Made by a program: the position numbers and the translations under genes. The notes beneath the pieces are model-generated. The model was given only the letters and a program-made list of their open reading frames with translations. It searched no databases and was not told the origin of the DNA. From the NCBI RefSeq assembly GCF_016745395.1, contig NZ_JAERVJ010000001.1, positions 620,001 to 684,000 on the forward strand: a stretch of 64,000 nucleotides of DNA. The letters run 5' to 3'. This document shows, piece by piece, positions 46,950-60,494 of the stretch (the stretch's first letter is position 1; every line of letters begins with the position of its first letter). The DNA is from Methylocystis sp. Sn-Cys (GTDB taxonomy: Bacteria > Pseudomonadota > Alphaproteobacteria > Rhizobiales > Beijerinckiaceae).

Positions 46950-47135
46950 GGCGCCATCCCTGACGCTCGCGCCGTTCAGACACACAGGAAATCCACCGCC
47001 GTCATTGCGAGGAGGCGGAGCCGACGAAGCAATCCAGGGCCGCATCGCCGCCCTGGATTGCTTCGCTTCGCTCGCAATGACGGGCTCTGAGTAAAGCCAG
47101 CAATTTTGTGGCTCTGGATTCCCGGTCGAGACGGC
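46950..47135. repeat. Composite repeat element, copy C, with REP-like core 47001-47081
   Basis: The left arm has TGACGCTCGCGCCGTTCAGACACACAGGAAATC. The core runs GTCATTGCGAGGAGGCGGAG ... CTTCGCTCGCAATGAC. The right arm has CTCTGAGTAAAGCCAGCAATTTTGTGGCTCTGGATTCCCGG (key words GTGGCTCTGG and TTCCCGGTC). Order and orientation match copy D at 63.3 kb. Confidence 0.88.
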
Positions 47136-47159
47136 GGTGGGAAGGGATGATGTCGCTAC

Positions 47160-48329
47160 TCACCCCCGAGGCTGCGTCGAAAGCCACGCTTCGAGCCGCG
47201 CGGCGCCCTCGGCGACCTCGGCCTCTGCGCCCGCATAAGAGAAGCGGACCATCGTTCGCCCGCGCCTGCGGTCGAAATCGAGGCCGGGCGTCGCCGCAAC
47301 GCCCGCCTCCACGAGCAGGCGCTTGCAGAAGTCCATCGAGTCGGCGGTGAAGTCCGACACATCCACGTATAAATAGAAGGCGCCGTCCGGCGGCGCGAAG
47401 CGGGTCAGGCCCATCGGCGGCAAGCGTTCGAGCAGCAGCGCCCGGTTGCGCGCATAGGCGGCGCGGTTTTCCTCCAGCTCTTGCGTGGCGTCGAAAGCCG
47501 CGAGCGCCGCCCGCTGCGAAATGGTCGGCGCGCAGATCGCCAGCGATTGTTGCAGGCGCTCCAGCGGCCGCATCAGCCCTTCCGGCGCGATCAGCCAGCC
47601 GAGCCGCCAGCCGGTCATGGCGTAATATTTCGAGAAGGAATTCACGACGATGGCGTTCGGCGTGAAGCGCAAAGCGGTTTCGGCCGGCGCGTCATATTCG
47701 AGCCCGTGATAGATCTCGTCCGACACCAGGACGATCCCCGCCTCGTCGCAAAAGGCGCAGATTTTCGAAAGCTCGTCCGCGTCGATCATCGAGCCGGTCG
47801 GATTGGCCGGGCTCATGAATAGCGCGCCGTCGAGCTTCTTCTCGCGATGCGCGGCGGCGAGCATGGCGGCGGTGGGGGCGAAGCGGGTCTCGGGACCGAC
47901 CTCCAGCGGGACCGCCTCCAGCCCGAGGGAGGCGAGAATATTGGCGTAGGCCGGATAGCCCGGCGCCGTCACGGCGATGCGCGCCCCTGCATCGAAGGCG
48001 CCGATCAGCGCCAGCATGAAGCCGCCGGACGAACCCGTGGTGACGATCACCCGATCCGGCGTAAGAGCGACCTCATATCGCGCGCCGTAATGCGCCGCGA
48101 TGCGCTCGCGCAAGGCCCGATCGCCCAGCGCCTCACCATAGCCGATTCGGCCCTCCCGCAGCGCCGCGGCCGCGGCCTCGCGCACGAGCAGAGGCGCCGG
48201 CGCGCCCGGTTCGCCCAATTCCATATGCACAATGTGCCTGCCGGCGCGTTCGAGCGCCCTGGCGTCGCGGAGGGCGTCCATCGCCATGAAGGGCGCGACG
48301 GCGGATCGGCGGGAGGGGCGCGGCGACAT
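47160..48329 (-). CDS. Class I/II pyridoxal-phosphate aminotransferase
   Basis: The 389-residue protein is a fold-type I aminotransferase of the aspartate/aromatic group. Visible motifs are LGEPGAPAP near the N-terminus, the cofactor pocket TTGSSGGFMLAL, SPANPTGSMID, the aspartate-tyrosine DEIYHGLEY, and the Schiff-base lysine in NSFSKYYAMTGWRLGW. The start at 48329 gives the usual length. The substrate cannot be read from sequence. It is divergent from the MgtC-like gene. Confidence 0.9.
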   Translation of the reverse strand: MSPRPSRRSAVAPFMAMDALRDARALERAGRHIVHMELGEPGAPAPLLVREAAAAALREGRIGYGEALGDRALRERIAAHYGARYEVALTPDRVIVTTGSSGGFMLALIGAFDAGARIAVTAPGYPAYANILASLGLEAVPLEVGPETRFAPTAAMLAAAHREKKLDGALFMSPANPTGSMIDADELSKICAFCDEAGIVLVSDEIYHGLEYDAPAETALRFTPNAIVVNSFSKYYAMTGWRLGWLIAPEGLMRPLERLQQSLAICAPTISQRAALAAFDATQELEENRAAYARNRALLLERLPPMGLTRFAPPDGAFYLYVDVSDFTADSMDFCKRLLVEAGVAATPGLDFDRRRGRTMVRFSYAGAEAEVAEGAARLEAWLSTQPRG

Positions 48330-48522
48330 TTGCGGATTCCTGTATCTTAACCAGACGGGCGCTAGATTGGGGGCGACATAACCGCCAACCGACGGCGTGA
48401 ATTTCCCGATGCTCGAGGACATTGCAAGAAGCCCCCGGGAATAAAATCGCCGAAAGAAGCGCGGCAAAGTTCTCTTCTTCGGCGCACCGGCGGCCTTTCT
48501 CTTCTGTGAGGGCTTTCGCAAA

Positions 48523-49821
48523 ATGTATGACCTCACCGCCGCCGAGCTCATCCAGCGCCTCGTCTTCGCGCTGGCGATCGGCCTGCTCATCGGTCTGGAG
48601 CGCGGTTGGCGCGCCCGGGCCGAGGAGCCGGGCGAGCGCACCGCGGGCCTGCGCACCTATGGACTCGCGGCGCTGCTTGGCGGCGTTTGGGGCGCCATCG
48701 CCCGGCAATTTGCCGATCATGGCGGCGCCATCGCGCTGGGCGTGGCCTTCGTCATCTATGCGGCGGCGATGACCGTCTTCCGCTACCGCGAGACAATGCG
48801 CGACCAGACCTTCGGGGCCACCTCGATTGTCGCCTTGATGCTGTCCTTCGCGCTCGGCGCCTATTCGGTCGTTGGCGAAGAGATGGCCGCCGCCGCCGGC
48901 GCCGTCGCGACCGCCTCGATTCTCGCCTTGAAGGAATCCCTGCACGAGCAGATCGCGCGCATGACCTGGGCGGAGCTTCGCTCGGGCCTCGTGCTCCTCG
49001 TCATGAGCTTTATTTTTCTGCCGGCGCTTCCAGACAAGGCCATCGACCGCTGGGGCGCGATCAATCCTTACGAGCTGTGGCTGATGACGGTGCTGATCGC
49101 CGCCGTCTCCTTCGCCGGCTATGTGGCCGTGAAGCTGATCGGCTATCGGCGCGGCGTCGCCGTGGCGGGCCTGGCGGGCGGATTGGCGTCGTCGACCGCG
49201 GCGACGGCCGCCATGTCGCGTCTCGCAAGCGAGCGGCCGGAGGCAATCGAGGTTCTGGCGGCGGGCGCGATTTTCGCCAATGCCGTGATGGGGCCGCGCG
49301 TGCTCGCCATTCTGACCGTCGTCAACCCGGGTTTCGGCCTGCGCCTCGCGGCGCCGCTCATCTCCATGGCGCTGGTTTATCTGATCGCCGGCGGCGTGCT
49401 GATGCGCCGTCACGGTCCGGCGCGCGAGGAAGCGGAGAATCCGCTGGCGATGACCAATCCGCTCGATTTGCCCGCCGTGCTGAAATTCGGCGCGCTACTC
49501 GCCGTGGTGATGATACTCGCCAAGGTCGCCACCAGCTTCGCGGGGAGCCCCGGCGCCTATGCCTTGGGATTGATCTCGGGCATAGCGGATGTCGACGCCA
49601 TGTCGCTGGCCATGGCCCGGCACGGCGCGACGGAGATCGGCGTCGCGCCGGCCGCGCTCGCCGTTCTTCTGGCCATTCTCTCCAACACCCTCGCCAAGTC
49701 GGTTATGGCCTGGATGATGGGCGGTCGCTCGATGGGCCTGCGTTTTGCAGCGACGTCGGCCCTCGCGATGGCGGCCGGCGGCGCGGCGCTGTTCCTCGTC
49801 CCGGCGTTGGACGGCCTATAG
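48523..49821 (+). CDS. MgtC/SapB and DUF4010 membrane protein
   Basis: The 432-residue protein begins with a MgtC-like region (FALAIGLLIGLERGWRARAEEPGERTAGLRTYG). The second half has the DUF4010 segments (GLAGGLASSTAATAAMSRLA and GLISGIADVDAMSLAMARHG). It has about twelve membrane spans. Related proteins are of unknown function. The coding region overlaps the convergent modC stop by six bases. Confidence 0.88.
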   Translation: MYDLTAAELIQRLVFALAIGLLIGLERGWRARAEEPGERTAGLRTYGLAALLGGVWGAIARQFADHGGAIALGVAFVIYAAAMTVFRYRETMRDQTFGATSIVALMLSFALGAYSVVGEEMAAAAGAVATASILALKESLHEQIARMTWAELRSGLVLLVMSFIFLPALPDKAIDRWGAINPYELWLMTVLIAAVSFAGYVAVKLIGYRRGVAVAGLAGGLASSTAATAAMSRLASERPEAIEVLAAGAIFANAVMGPRVLAILTVVNPGFGLRLAAPLISMALVYLIAGGVLMRRHGPAREEAENPLAMTNPLDLPAVLKFGALLAVVMILAKVATSFAGSPGAYALGLISGIADVDAMSLAMARHGATEIGVAPAALAVLLAILSNTLAKSVMAWMMGGRSMGLRFAATSALAMAAGGAALFLVPALDGL

Positions 49822-50892
49822 GATTCGCTCATCGAGCGCGACGGACTTCACCAGCGCATAAACCTCCGAGCCCAGCGCCAGCCCTAGCTCGTCGAGCGCC
49901 AGCCGCGTCACCGCCGCGATGAGCTTGTCGCCGCCGGCGAGATCGAGCGTGACGAAGGCGAGCGCATTGCCGTTCACCTCGATCCGGGCGATGCGCCCGC
50001 GCAGGATCGTGCGCACGCTCGTCTCGGCGGGGGCTTTGGCGAGCGTGATGTCCGTCGCCTTGATGGCGACGCGCGCCTCGCCGGCTTGCGCGATCCGCGC
50101 GGCGACGAGGATTTCGCCGGCGGGATGGGAAAGCCGCGTGACGCCATAAGCCTCGTCGACGGCGGCGATCCGCGCTGCGAGCGAATTGATGAGCCCGAAG
50201 CGCCCGCCCTCGATGAGCCGGGCCGCGCCGGGCAGCACGTCGAGCGGCGGCCCCTGCGCGACGATCCTTCCCTTATTGATGATCGCGGCCTCGTCGGCGA
50301 GCCGCGCGATCTCTTCGGCGGAATGCGACACCAGCACGATCGGCGTTTTGAACTCGTCGCGCAGCCTTTCGATGAGGGTCATGATCTCCAGCCGCCGCGC
50401 ATGATCGAGCGCCGCCATGGGCTCGTCCATCAGCAGCAGGCGCGGCGAGGAGAGCAGCGCGCGGGCGAGCCCGACGCGCTGGCGCTCGCCGCCCGAGAGC
50501 GTCGCTGGCCAGCGTTCGAGAAGATGGCCGACGCCAAGGGTCTGGATGATGGCGTCGAAGGGCGCGCGCCGTTCCGCCTTGGGCGTGAAAAACTGTCCGA
50601 AAAGGATGTTGGTCTTCACGCGCAAATGCGGAAACAGCAAAGCGTCCTGGAAGACGAAGCCGACGCGCCGTTTCTCCGGCGGCAGAAAGACCCGATTTTC
50701 CGTGTCGAGGAGCGTGACGCCGTCGACGACGATCCGGCCACTGTCCGGCCGGGTGACGCCGGCGATCAGATGGGCGAGCGTCGATTTGCCGGCGCCCGAA
50801 GGGCCGTGAAAGGCGAGAATGCGCGCGTCGCTCTGCAAAGCGCAGTCGAGCTCGAAGCCCTTCCTCTTCAAGCGGACGTCGAGAGAAATCAT
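49816..50892 (-). CDS. modC: Molybdate ABC transporter ATP-binding protein
   Basis: The 358-residue protein has the Walker A motif HGPSGAGKSTL, the signature LSGGERQRVGLARAL, the Walker B LLLMDEPMAALD, and the switch LVSHSAEEIARL. The C-terminal extension from about residue 290 is a TOBE domain (IEVNGNALAFVTLDLAGGDKLIAAVTRLALDEL), which marks molybdate and related oxyanion importers. The start overlaps the modB stop (ATGA). The binding protein ModA is not in the window. Confidence 0.93.
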   Translation of the reverse strand: MISLDVRLKRKGFELDCALQSDARILAFHGPSGAGKSTLAHLIAGVTRPDSGRIVVDGVTLLDTENRVFLPPEKRRVGFVFQDALLFPHLRVKTNILFGQFFTPKAERRAPFDAIIQTLGVGHLLERWPATLSGGERQRVGLARALLSSPRLLLMDEPMAALDHARRLEIMTLIERLRDEFKTPIVLVSHSAEEIARLADEAAIINKGRIVAQGPPLDVLPGAARLIEGGRFGLINSLAARIAAVDEAYGVTRLSHPAGEILVAARIAQAGEARVAIKATDITLAKAPAETSVRTILRGRIARIEVNGNALAFVTLDLAGGDKLIAAVTRLALDELGLALGSEVYALVKSVALDERIL

Positions 50893-51584
50893 TTCCGTCC
50901 GCCGAGCTGTGCTTGAAGCGCTTCGGAAGCGACGAGCGCGGCGACGGCGATCGCCGCCGAGATCGCGGCGAGCCTTAGTGCGGACATATCGCCGCCCGGC
51001 GCCTGCAGCAGCGCATAGATGGCGGCCGAAATCGTACGCGTCTCGCCGGGAATGCTGGAGACGAATGTGATGGTCGCGCCGAATTCGCCGAGCGCCTTGG
51101 CGAAGCCGAGAATGGCGCCCACCAGCAGGCCATTGGCGGCGAGCGGCAGCTCGATCAGCGCGAAGGCCCAAAGGCGGCTCGCGCCGAGCGAGCGGGCGGC
51201 TGTGGAAAGACGCGGATCGACGTTCTCGAAGGCGAGGCGCACCGGCCGCACCATGAGCGGGAAGCTCATCACGGCAGCGGCAAGCGCCGCGCCGGTCCAG
51301 CGGAAGGCGAACACGACGCCCAGATATTCCGCCAAAAAGCCGCCGATCGGCCCGCGCCGGCCGAAAAGCAGCAGCAAAGCGAAGCCCGTGACGACCGGCG
51401 GCAAGACGAGGGGGAGATGGACGAGCGCGTTGACCGCCGTGCGGCCCGGGAAGCTCCAGCGCGCCAGCGCATAGCCGACAAAGACGGCCGCCGGGAGCGA
51501 GAAGAGGGTGGCGGCGCTCGCGACTTTCAGGCTGAGAAATATTGCGGTGAGATCATCCGGCGATAAATCGAACAAGAGTCGCAA
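50889..51584 (-). CDS. modB: Molybdate ABC transporter permease
   Basis: The 231-residue protein has about five membrane spans. The inner-membrane permease loop reads KALGEFGATITFVSSIPGETRTI, where the EFGA motif contacts ModC. The start LLFDLSPDDLTAIFLSLKVA is normal for ModB. It is followed directly by modC with a four-base overlap. Upstream lie repeats and not modA, which usually precedes it. Confidence 0.93.
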   Translation of the reverse strand: MRLLFDLSPDDLTAIFLSLKVASAATLFSLPAAVFVGYALARWSFPGRTAVNALVHLPLVLPPVVTGFALLLLFGRRGPIGGFLAEYLGVVFAFRWTGAALAAAVMSFPLMVRPVRLAFENVDPRLSTAARSLGASRLWAFALIELPLAANGLLVGAILGFAKALGEFGATITFVSSIPGETRTISAAIYALLQAPGGDMSALRLAAISAAIAVAALVASEALQAQLGGRK

Positions 51585-51635
51585 CGCCTCGTGGGATTAT
51601 AAAAAGCGAGCCTGCTGACGAACTGGTTGACGCCC

Positions 51636-51842
51636 CTCGCGCTTCGAGATGCCTGCTGCGCAGGCTCCTCAGCATGAGGGGCTTCTGCGCTGCGCTGTCA
51701 CTTAGGCCTCATCCTGAGGAGCGAGCAAAGCTCGCGTCTCGAAGGAAGAGGTCGCCTCGGAGGTTTGTCAACAAACTGAGCGAGCCTGAAGGCTCGCGGT
51801 CCAAGGGGTTCCCGGACCGCGAGCCTTCAGGCTCGCAAAAAT
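51636..51842. repeat. Repeat family 4 between trxA and modB
   Basis: The gap has CTTCGAGATGCCTGCTGCG, GCAGGCTCCTCAGCATGAGG, GCCTCATCCTGAGGAGCGAG, GTCTCGAAGGAAGAGG, GTTTGTCAACAAACTGAGC and two GCGAGCCTTCAGGCTCGC hairpins. This is the fullest copy of the family. Confidence 0.85.
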
Positions 51843-51846
51843 CATG

Positions 51847-52167
51847 TCAGACCGCGCCGCCGATCCAGCGCGCCAGTTCGCCCTTGGGCGCGGCGCCGAC
51901 TTTCTGCGCGGCGGCCTTGCCGTCCTTGAAGATGATCAGCGTCGGGATCGAGCGGATGCCGAGCTTGCTGGCGACGGCGGGATTCTCGTCGATGTTCAGC
52001 TTAACGACCTTGATCTTGCCCTTCATTTCCGCAGCGATCTCCTCCAGCGCGGGGGCGATCATGCGGCAGGGCCCGCACCACTCGGCCCAGAAGTCGACGA
52101 CGACGGGCTCTGCGGCTTTCAGGACTTCCTGCTCGAAAGTGGCGTCGGTAATTTTTTGCGTGGACAT
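51847..52167 (-). CDS. trxA: Thioredoxin
   Basis: The 106-residue protein has the active site [11 protein letters not shown] (cysteines 32 and 35 in the usual numbering), the cis-proline [14 protein letters not shown], and the normal thioredoxin length with no extension. It is a cytoplasmic disulfide reductase, serving ribonucleotide reductase and others. It stands alone between repeat-rich stretches. Confidence 0.96.
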   Translation of the reverse strand: MSTQKITDATFEQEVLKAAEPVVVDFWAEWCGPCRMIAPALEEIAAEMKGKIKVVKLNIDENPAVASKLGIRSIPTLIIFKDGKAAAQKVGAAPKGELARWIGGAV

Positions 52168-52318
52168 GAGGGGCCTTTCATTTCGGGCCGACGGCGGGAA
52201 TTTTGTGGTTGGAACGTAGGAAGGGGTTTCTCGCGCGTCAAGCAGCGGTCACGCCGGCGACGGCTTGGCGGTGAGGCTATGGCTTGAGAGGAAATCTCTA
52301 TAGTGGCCCCTCAAACAC

Positions 52319-52354
52319 AAAGAGCGGGGACGGCTGGGCCGCTCCCCACTCTTT
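52319..52354. ncRNA. Candidate structured RNA or terminator hairpin
   Basis: AAAGAGCGGGGA and TCCCCACTCTTT pair almost fully around an inner GGC/GCC, making a 36-base hairpin with A and T ends on both strands. It may be the terminator of an RNA on either strand or part of a small RNA. Neither a tmRNA nor an SRP RNA signature was found here. Confidence 0.35.
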
Positions 52355-52676
52355 GGCACCCTGTCCTTTAACCGGATTGAACGCCTGGCTCCGAAGTCTT
52401 AAGCGCTCCGATAACCGCTCGCAGCGGCTCGTTCTTCGAGCCTAGCGCGAGTCGCGTTCTTTCCGGCGTCCTCCCCGACTTGGACCGTTGCTGGGAAATT
52501 GTAGGCTAAACGCTATAAACGCTTAGGCTTACCCAACCAACTTGGCGAGGGGGACACTATGCGAAAATAAAGGGGCTGTCACTCGAAATTGTGCATGCTG
52601 ACGAAAAATCGAGACGGGCGCCGTGCATTTGAGCATTACTTATCGTCAAGTCGTTTCAAATCGGAACCAAAGAGAA

Positions 52677-52699
52677 AGGCGCGGCTCGACGCCGCGCCT
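52677..52699 (-). terminator. Terminator of the carboxylase beta-subunit gene
   Basis: AGGCGCGGC and GCCGCGCCT form a 9-bp stem, followed on the minus strand by TTCTCTTT. It lies 28 bases after the stop codon. Confidence 0.7.
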
Positions 52700-52726
52700 A
52701 CTATAGGTTGTAGCTTCGAGAGTGCG

Positions 52727-54262
<1,536 letters not shown>

Positions 54263-54300
54263 GTCCAGCCCTGTTTCTTTCGTTATCTCTTTTGGCGCTC

Positions 54301-54990
54301 TTATAGCTTGCGCGATCCCAGACGCCAGCGCGTAATGTCGGAGCCGGACAGCATATACAACTGATCGGGCGAGGTGCGCTCGGCGAGATTGACGAGATCC
54401 GGGCTCACGCCCATGCCGCTGGCGTAGCGCGCGAGCATGGCGCGCATGCCCCCGTCGTCGTAATTGCGTTCGCGGACAAAGCCTTCCGAAAAGTCGAAGC
54501 TCGTCGAATAGTTGAACATGCGGTGGATGCCGACGCGGCTCTGGGGCGGAATGACCCGCTTCCGGCCGCCCATCAGCGCATAGACGCAGGCCGAATAGCA
54601 GCGGCCAGAGACCAGCGCCATGTTCCGGGAGGCCTGTTCGGCCGCCGGGCGCGCCACGATCACGGCCATGCCGAGACGCCGCAGCGCCTGTCCGAGCTCC
54701 ATGGAGGCGACGACCTTGCCGCCGGGCGAGTCGAGCAACAGAATGCCGTGCAGATTCCCGCCGCCGACATTCTCGCGCACGAAGCTCAAGAAGGCGTTCG
54801 GAGTGCCCTCTCCAATCTCGCCCTGGGCGGCGATAACCTGCGGGCAATTCGCGCCGCAATTGCCGGCGTCGAGGCCGACGACGCGAAAGTTCATTTCCTC
54901 GGCGGCGCCGGCCGGGGGAGAGAAGGTCGCCAGCGCAAAGAGGCCGAGGGCGCCGAGCGCCAAAGTCCGCAATTTCATGATCGCCCGCAT
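54301..54990 (-). CDS. Periplasmic ClpP/crotonase-like protein (COG3904-type)
   Basis: The 229-residue protein has a signal peptide ([20 protein letters not shown]) and a serine-protease-like ClpP fold. Visible motifs are [25 protein letters not shown], the nucleophile region [14 protein letters not shown] and [10 protein letters not shown]. The last two could give the Ser and His of a ClpP-type triad. The actual activity is unproven. Starts at 54990 or 54978 are equally possible. A 164-base gap on its own strand leads to the carboxylase gene, and the tRNA-Val gene lies upstream. Confidence 0.75.
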   Translation of the reverse strand: MRAIMKLRTLALGALGLFALATFSPPAGAAEEMNFRVVGLDAGNCGANCPQVIAAQGEIGEGTPNAFLSFVRENVGGGNLHGILLLDSPGGKVVASMELGQALRRLGMAVIVARPAAEQASRNMALVSGRCYSACVYALMGGRKRVIPPQSRVGIHRMFNYSTSFDFSEGFVRERNYDDGGMRAMLARYASGMGVSPDLVNLAERTSPDQLYMLSGSDITRWRLGSRKL

Positions 54991-55223
54991 CACGTGAGTC
55001 CTCACCGGCCCCAGCCTAATTCGCAACACGCGAGCGGCAAAGGACTTTCGCACGACGACCGTAAAAAGGTCGGAGGCGCGGGCGCGCCGCCGGCTCGCCC
55101 ATTTTCGAGAGTGCGAGTTACGGGGCTGCGCCATTCGCGTCAAGCCATGGAGAGGGTCGCTGACGCGACGCCTCGGGAATGGCGAGCAGCTTGCATATGG
55201 AGCGTAAAGTCGGATGCGATTTT

Positions 55224-55299
55224 TGGTGGGCGGTGAGAGGATCGAACTCCCGACATTCTCGGTGTAAACGAGATGCTCTACCATCTGAGCTAACCGCCC
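55224..55299 (-). tRNA. tRNA-Val (anticodon TAC)
   Basis: The minus-strand sequence folds into a 76-base cloverleaf. The acceptor stem is GGGCGGT/ACCGCCC, the D arm is GCTCAGATGGTAGAGC, and the anticodon stem TCTCG/CGAGA surrounds the loop TTTACAC with anticodon TAC. The T arm is GTCGGGAGTTCGATCCTCTC-like, and the 3-prime CCA is encoded at 55224-55226. Confidence 0.97.
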
Positions 55300-55461
55300 A
55301 CGCCCGCCTTTTCGAGGCCAGCGGCACGCTTTTAGTGAGGGCGCGAAGCATAGGCAAGCGCCATGCGCCAAAATGCCGAACGGCCGCCGGACGCGCCTCG
55401 CGGGCAAAGCGCCGCGCAGGTCGTCCGACGGCCGTGCCCGACCCTCGACGTTCGGAAGTGT

Positions 55462-55743
55462 TTACTTGGCGTCGTTGAGCGCGGTCTTCAGCGTCGCGCC
55501 GGGCTTGAAGCGCGCGCTCTTGGAGGCGGGGATCTCGATTTCCGCGCCGGTCGCCGGATTGCGGCCCGTGCCGGCGGCGCGTTCCTTGACAGAGAAGGTG
55601 CCAAAACCGACCAGGCGGACTTCCTCGCCCTTTTTCAGGGCGTCGGTGATGCCGCTGAGGACGGCGTCGATCGCAGCGGCGGCGGCGGCCTTCGAGCACT
55701 CGGTCTCGGCCGCGACGTGCTCGACCAGTTCCAATTTGTTCAT
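55462..55743 (-). CDS. hupB: DNA-binding protein HU
   Basis: The 93-residue protein starts MNKLELVEHVAAETECSK and has the HU signature VGFGTFSVKERAAGTGRNPATG with the DNA-intercalating proline (RNPATG). The alpha-helical N-terminal dimer part is rich in alanine. I chose the ATG at 55743, eight bases after an AAGG ribosome site; an ATG two codons earlier is possible. It follows lon and precedes tRNA-Val on the same strand. Confidence 0.95.
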   Translation of the reverse strand: MNKLELVEHVAAETECSKAAAAAAIDAVLSGITDALKKGEEVRLVGFGTFSVKERAAGTGRNPATGAEIEIPASKSARFKPGATLKTALNDAK

Positions 55744-55991
55744 GGTCATTTCCTTCTCTTGACGCGCTGCGAGGCCGAGGATGTCCGCGCGACGAAGCGG
55801 CGGTGTCGAATCGACGGCGCGTAGCGTGGGGGGAGTGTTGGGTTGGAATCGCCCGAAACGCAAGGGATTGGCGGCGCCCGCCCCCCAGAAATCGCGGGAA
55901 ATCCGGGGAAACAAGCGCTGCATTGCAGAAAAGCTTCGCAATTGTGGCGGTTTTGCGTGGCGCGCGCGGGGGGCTCAAGAAAATGAGGGGT

Positions 55992-56024
55992 AAAAAAAGA
56001 GCCCCATCCGAGGGATGGGGCTCC
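55992..56024 (-). terminator. Intrinsic terminator of lon
   Basis: AGCCCCATCC and GGATGGGGCT form a 10-bp stem with a three-base loop, and the minus strand continues with seven T residues (55992-55998). It lies about 170 bases after the lon stop, beyond a family 4 repeat. Confidence 0.85.
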
Positions 56025-56025
56025 G

Positions 56026-56175
56026 TTTGTTGATAAACCTCCGAGGCGGCCTCGTCCTTCGAGACACGAGCTTTGCTTGCTCCTCAGGAAGAGGCCTAGG
56101 CGTCTGAGGCAGAGGCGGAAGCCCCTCATGCTGAGGAGCCTGCGCAGCAGGCGTCTCGAAGCACGAGGGGCGTTG
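56026..56175. repeat. Repeat family 4 between lon and its terminator
   Basis: GTTGATAAACCTCCGAGGC, GGCCTCGTCCTTCGAGAC, TGCTCCTCAGGAAGAGG, GCCCCTCATGCTGAGGAGCC and GCAGGCGTCTCGAAGCACG appear in order. They are the same words as at 51.7 and 63.9 kb, running in the opposite orientation. Confidence 0.85.
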
Positions 56176-56192
56176 CCCGCCTATCTCGAGGC

Positions 56193-58619
<2,427 letters not shown>

Positions 58620-58916
58620 GATGATTATCCTGCTTTTGTTTGCGCACCCCGCCCGGCGGCAATGCGAAAATTACGAGCGAACTTAGAGTTTGTCTAAACT
58701 AGCAAGACTTGGGCCGCAATGCCGGCCGACTTTCTAGTAGGACTTGGCCGCACAAACACTCGCTCTCGCGCCTGCACGCCTAACGAAGCCGCGGCGAAAC
58801 GCCCGAATAGCCCCGTCAACGCAGAAATGGGAAACGCAAATCGCCGATTCAAGGAGAGGTGAAACGGGGGCCGGGCTCGGGCCCGGCGCGCCCTTTGGCG
58901 ACAGACGGCGCGCGCT
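58620..58916. promoter_or_regulatory. lon promoter region
   Basis: These 297 bases lie between clpX and lon. A dyad AGTTTG..TAAACT occurs at about 58687-58701. Which promoter class is used could not be fixed from sequence. No coding feature or repeat family was seen here. Confidence 0.35.
58870..58887 (-). terminator. Possible clpX terminator
   Basis: GCCGGGCTCGGGCCCGGC is a near-perfect hairpin about 30 bases after the clpX stop. On the minus strand it is followed by CCCCCGTTTCAC, so the T-tract is poor. Confidence 0.45.
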
Positions 58917-60182
58917 TTAAGCGCTGGCGCCGCTTTTTTCGCTACGCTCTGCGTAGATGTACAGCGGTCTCGCTTTGCCTTCAACGACTTCCGGACCGAT
59001 CACGACCTGCTCGACGCCCTCCAGACCCGGGAGGTCGAACATAGTGTCGAGCAGAATGCCTTCCATGATGGAGCGCAGGCCGCGGGCGCCGGTATGGCGC
59101 TCGATCGCCTTGCGGGCGACGGAGGAGAGCGCGTCGTCCTGGAAGGTGAGCTCGACATTCTCCATCTCGAAGAGGCGCTGATACTGCTTGACCAGAGCGT
59201 TCTTGGGCTCGGTGAGGATCTTCTTGAGCGCGTCCTCGTCGAGATCCTCGAGCGTCGCGATCACCGGCAGGCGGCCGACGAACTCGGGGATGAGGCCGAA
59301 CTTCAGCAGATCCTCGGGCTGCACCTGGCGGAAGATGTCGCCGGTGCGGCGCTCATCGGGCGCCTGGACGCTGGCGCCGAAGCCGATCGACGTGCTCCGG
59401 CCGCGCGACGAAATGATCTTCTCCAGCCCGGCGAAGGCGCCGCCGCAGATGAAGAGGATGTTGGTCGTGTCGACCTGCAGGAACTCCTGCTGCGGATGCT
59501 TGCGCCCGCCCTGCGGCGGCACGGAGGCGACGGTGCCTTCCATGATCTTGAGCAGGGCCTGCTGGACGCCCTCGCCCGACACGTCGCGGGTGATCGAGGG
59601 GTTGTCGCTCTTGCGGGAGATCTTGTCGATTTCGTCGACATAGACGATGCCGCGCTGGGCGCGCTCGACATTATAGTCGGAGGCCTGCAGCAGCTTGAGG
59701 ATGATGTTCTCGACGTCCTCGCCGACATAGCCCGCCTCGGTGAGGGTCGTGGCGTCGGCCATGGTGAAGGGCACGTCCAGAATGCGGGCGAGCGTCTGCG
59801 CCAGCATCGTCTTGCCGACGCCGGTGGGGCCGATCAGCAGGATGTTGGACTTGGCGAGCTCGACGTCGCCATGCTTCGTGGCGTGGTTCAAGCGCTTGTA
59901 ATGATTATGGACCGCGACCGACAGCACGCGCTTGGCTTGCGCCTGGCCGATCACATAATCATCGAGGACCTTGCAGATTTCGCGGGGCGTCGGAATGCCG
60001 TCGCGCTGCTTCACCAGCGAGGATTTGTTCTCCTCGCGGATGATGTCCATGCAAAGCTCGACGCACTCGTCGCAGATGAAGACAGTAGGGCCGGCGATGA
60101 GTTTGCGGACTTCATGCTGGCTCTTGCCGCAAAACGAGCAGTAAAGCGTATTCTTCGAATCGCCGCCGCCGACCTTGCTCAT
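58917..60182 (-). CDS. clpX: ATP-dependent Clp protease ATP-binding subunit ClpX
   Basis: ClpX unfolds substrates and feeds them to ClpP. The 421-residue protein has the four-cysteine zinc-binding domain ([11 protein letters not shown] and CDECVELC), the Walker A motif [11 protein letters not shown], the Walker [12 protein letters not shown], and the ClpP-binding loop around SIGFGASV. The start at 60182 ([11 protein letters not shown]) follows a GGAGAACATC leader. ClpP itself, normally just upstream, is absent; the upstream gene here is a phosphofructokinase. Confidence 0.97.
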   Translation of the reverse strand: MSKVGGGDSKNTLYCSFCGKSQHEVRKLIAGPTVFICDECVELCMDIIREENKSSLVKQRDGIPTPREICKVLDDYVIGQAQAKRVLSVAVHNHYKRLNHATKHGDVELAKSNILLIGPTGVGKTMLAQTLARILDVPFTMADATTLTEAGYVGEDVENIILKLLQASDYNVERAQRGIVYVDEIDKISRKSDNPSITRDVSGEGVQQALLKIMEGTVASVPPQGGRKHPQQEFLQVDTTNILFICGGAFAGLEKIISSRGRSTSIGFGASVQAPDERRTGDIFRQVQPEDLLKFGLIPEFVGRLPVIATLEDLDEDALKKILTEPKNALVKQYQRLFEMENVELTFQDDALSSVARKAIERHTGARGLRSIMEGILLDTMFDLPGLEGVEQVVIGPEVVEGKARPLYIYAERSEKSGASA

Positions 60183-60494
60183 GATGTTCTCCCGATGAAC
60201 CGATCCATGGCGCGAATCGATCCAAAACACAAATTAGGTACCGGCTCCGGCCTAACAAAAGGTGGAGAGCGCTTGTCGCGCGTCTCTCCCACTCTCGAGG
60301 TAGGCCCTCGGCGCAATACGCACGCCCTCCGAGCCGCGCGGGCCGCTCGCTCCTCCGCGCGGCCCTATTTTATTTGAGGCGCGCCCGGAATTGCAACCTT
60401 GCCGCAACTCTGTTGGTTAGCAAGATTCGCGCCCCCGCTGCGCCTACGGTCGCACGGCCGGGGCGACCCCGGCCGCAGCCTGTTAAATCCCCTT
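60183..60494. other. Gap between clpX and the phosphofructokinase gene
   Basis: These 312 bases hold no gene and no clpP remnant. A hairpin made of GCCGCGCGG and CCGCGCGGC (60334-60363) is followed by TATTTTATTT on the plus strand, and GGCCGGGG/CCCCGGCC lies at about 60459-60478. The clpX promoter should be here but was not fixed. Confidence 0.45.

Larger units (their letters stand above)
52168..52726. other. Gap of 559 bases with structured segments, no supported gene
   Basis: The gap contains a strong hairpin (52319-52354) and further pairing segments to about 52560, and it ends in the terminator of the carboxylase gene (52677-52699). It belongs to none of the repeat families found elsewhere in the window. 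It may encode a small RNA. Confidence 0.45.
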
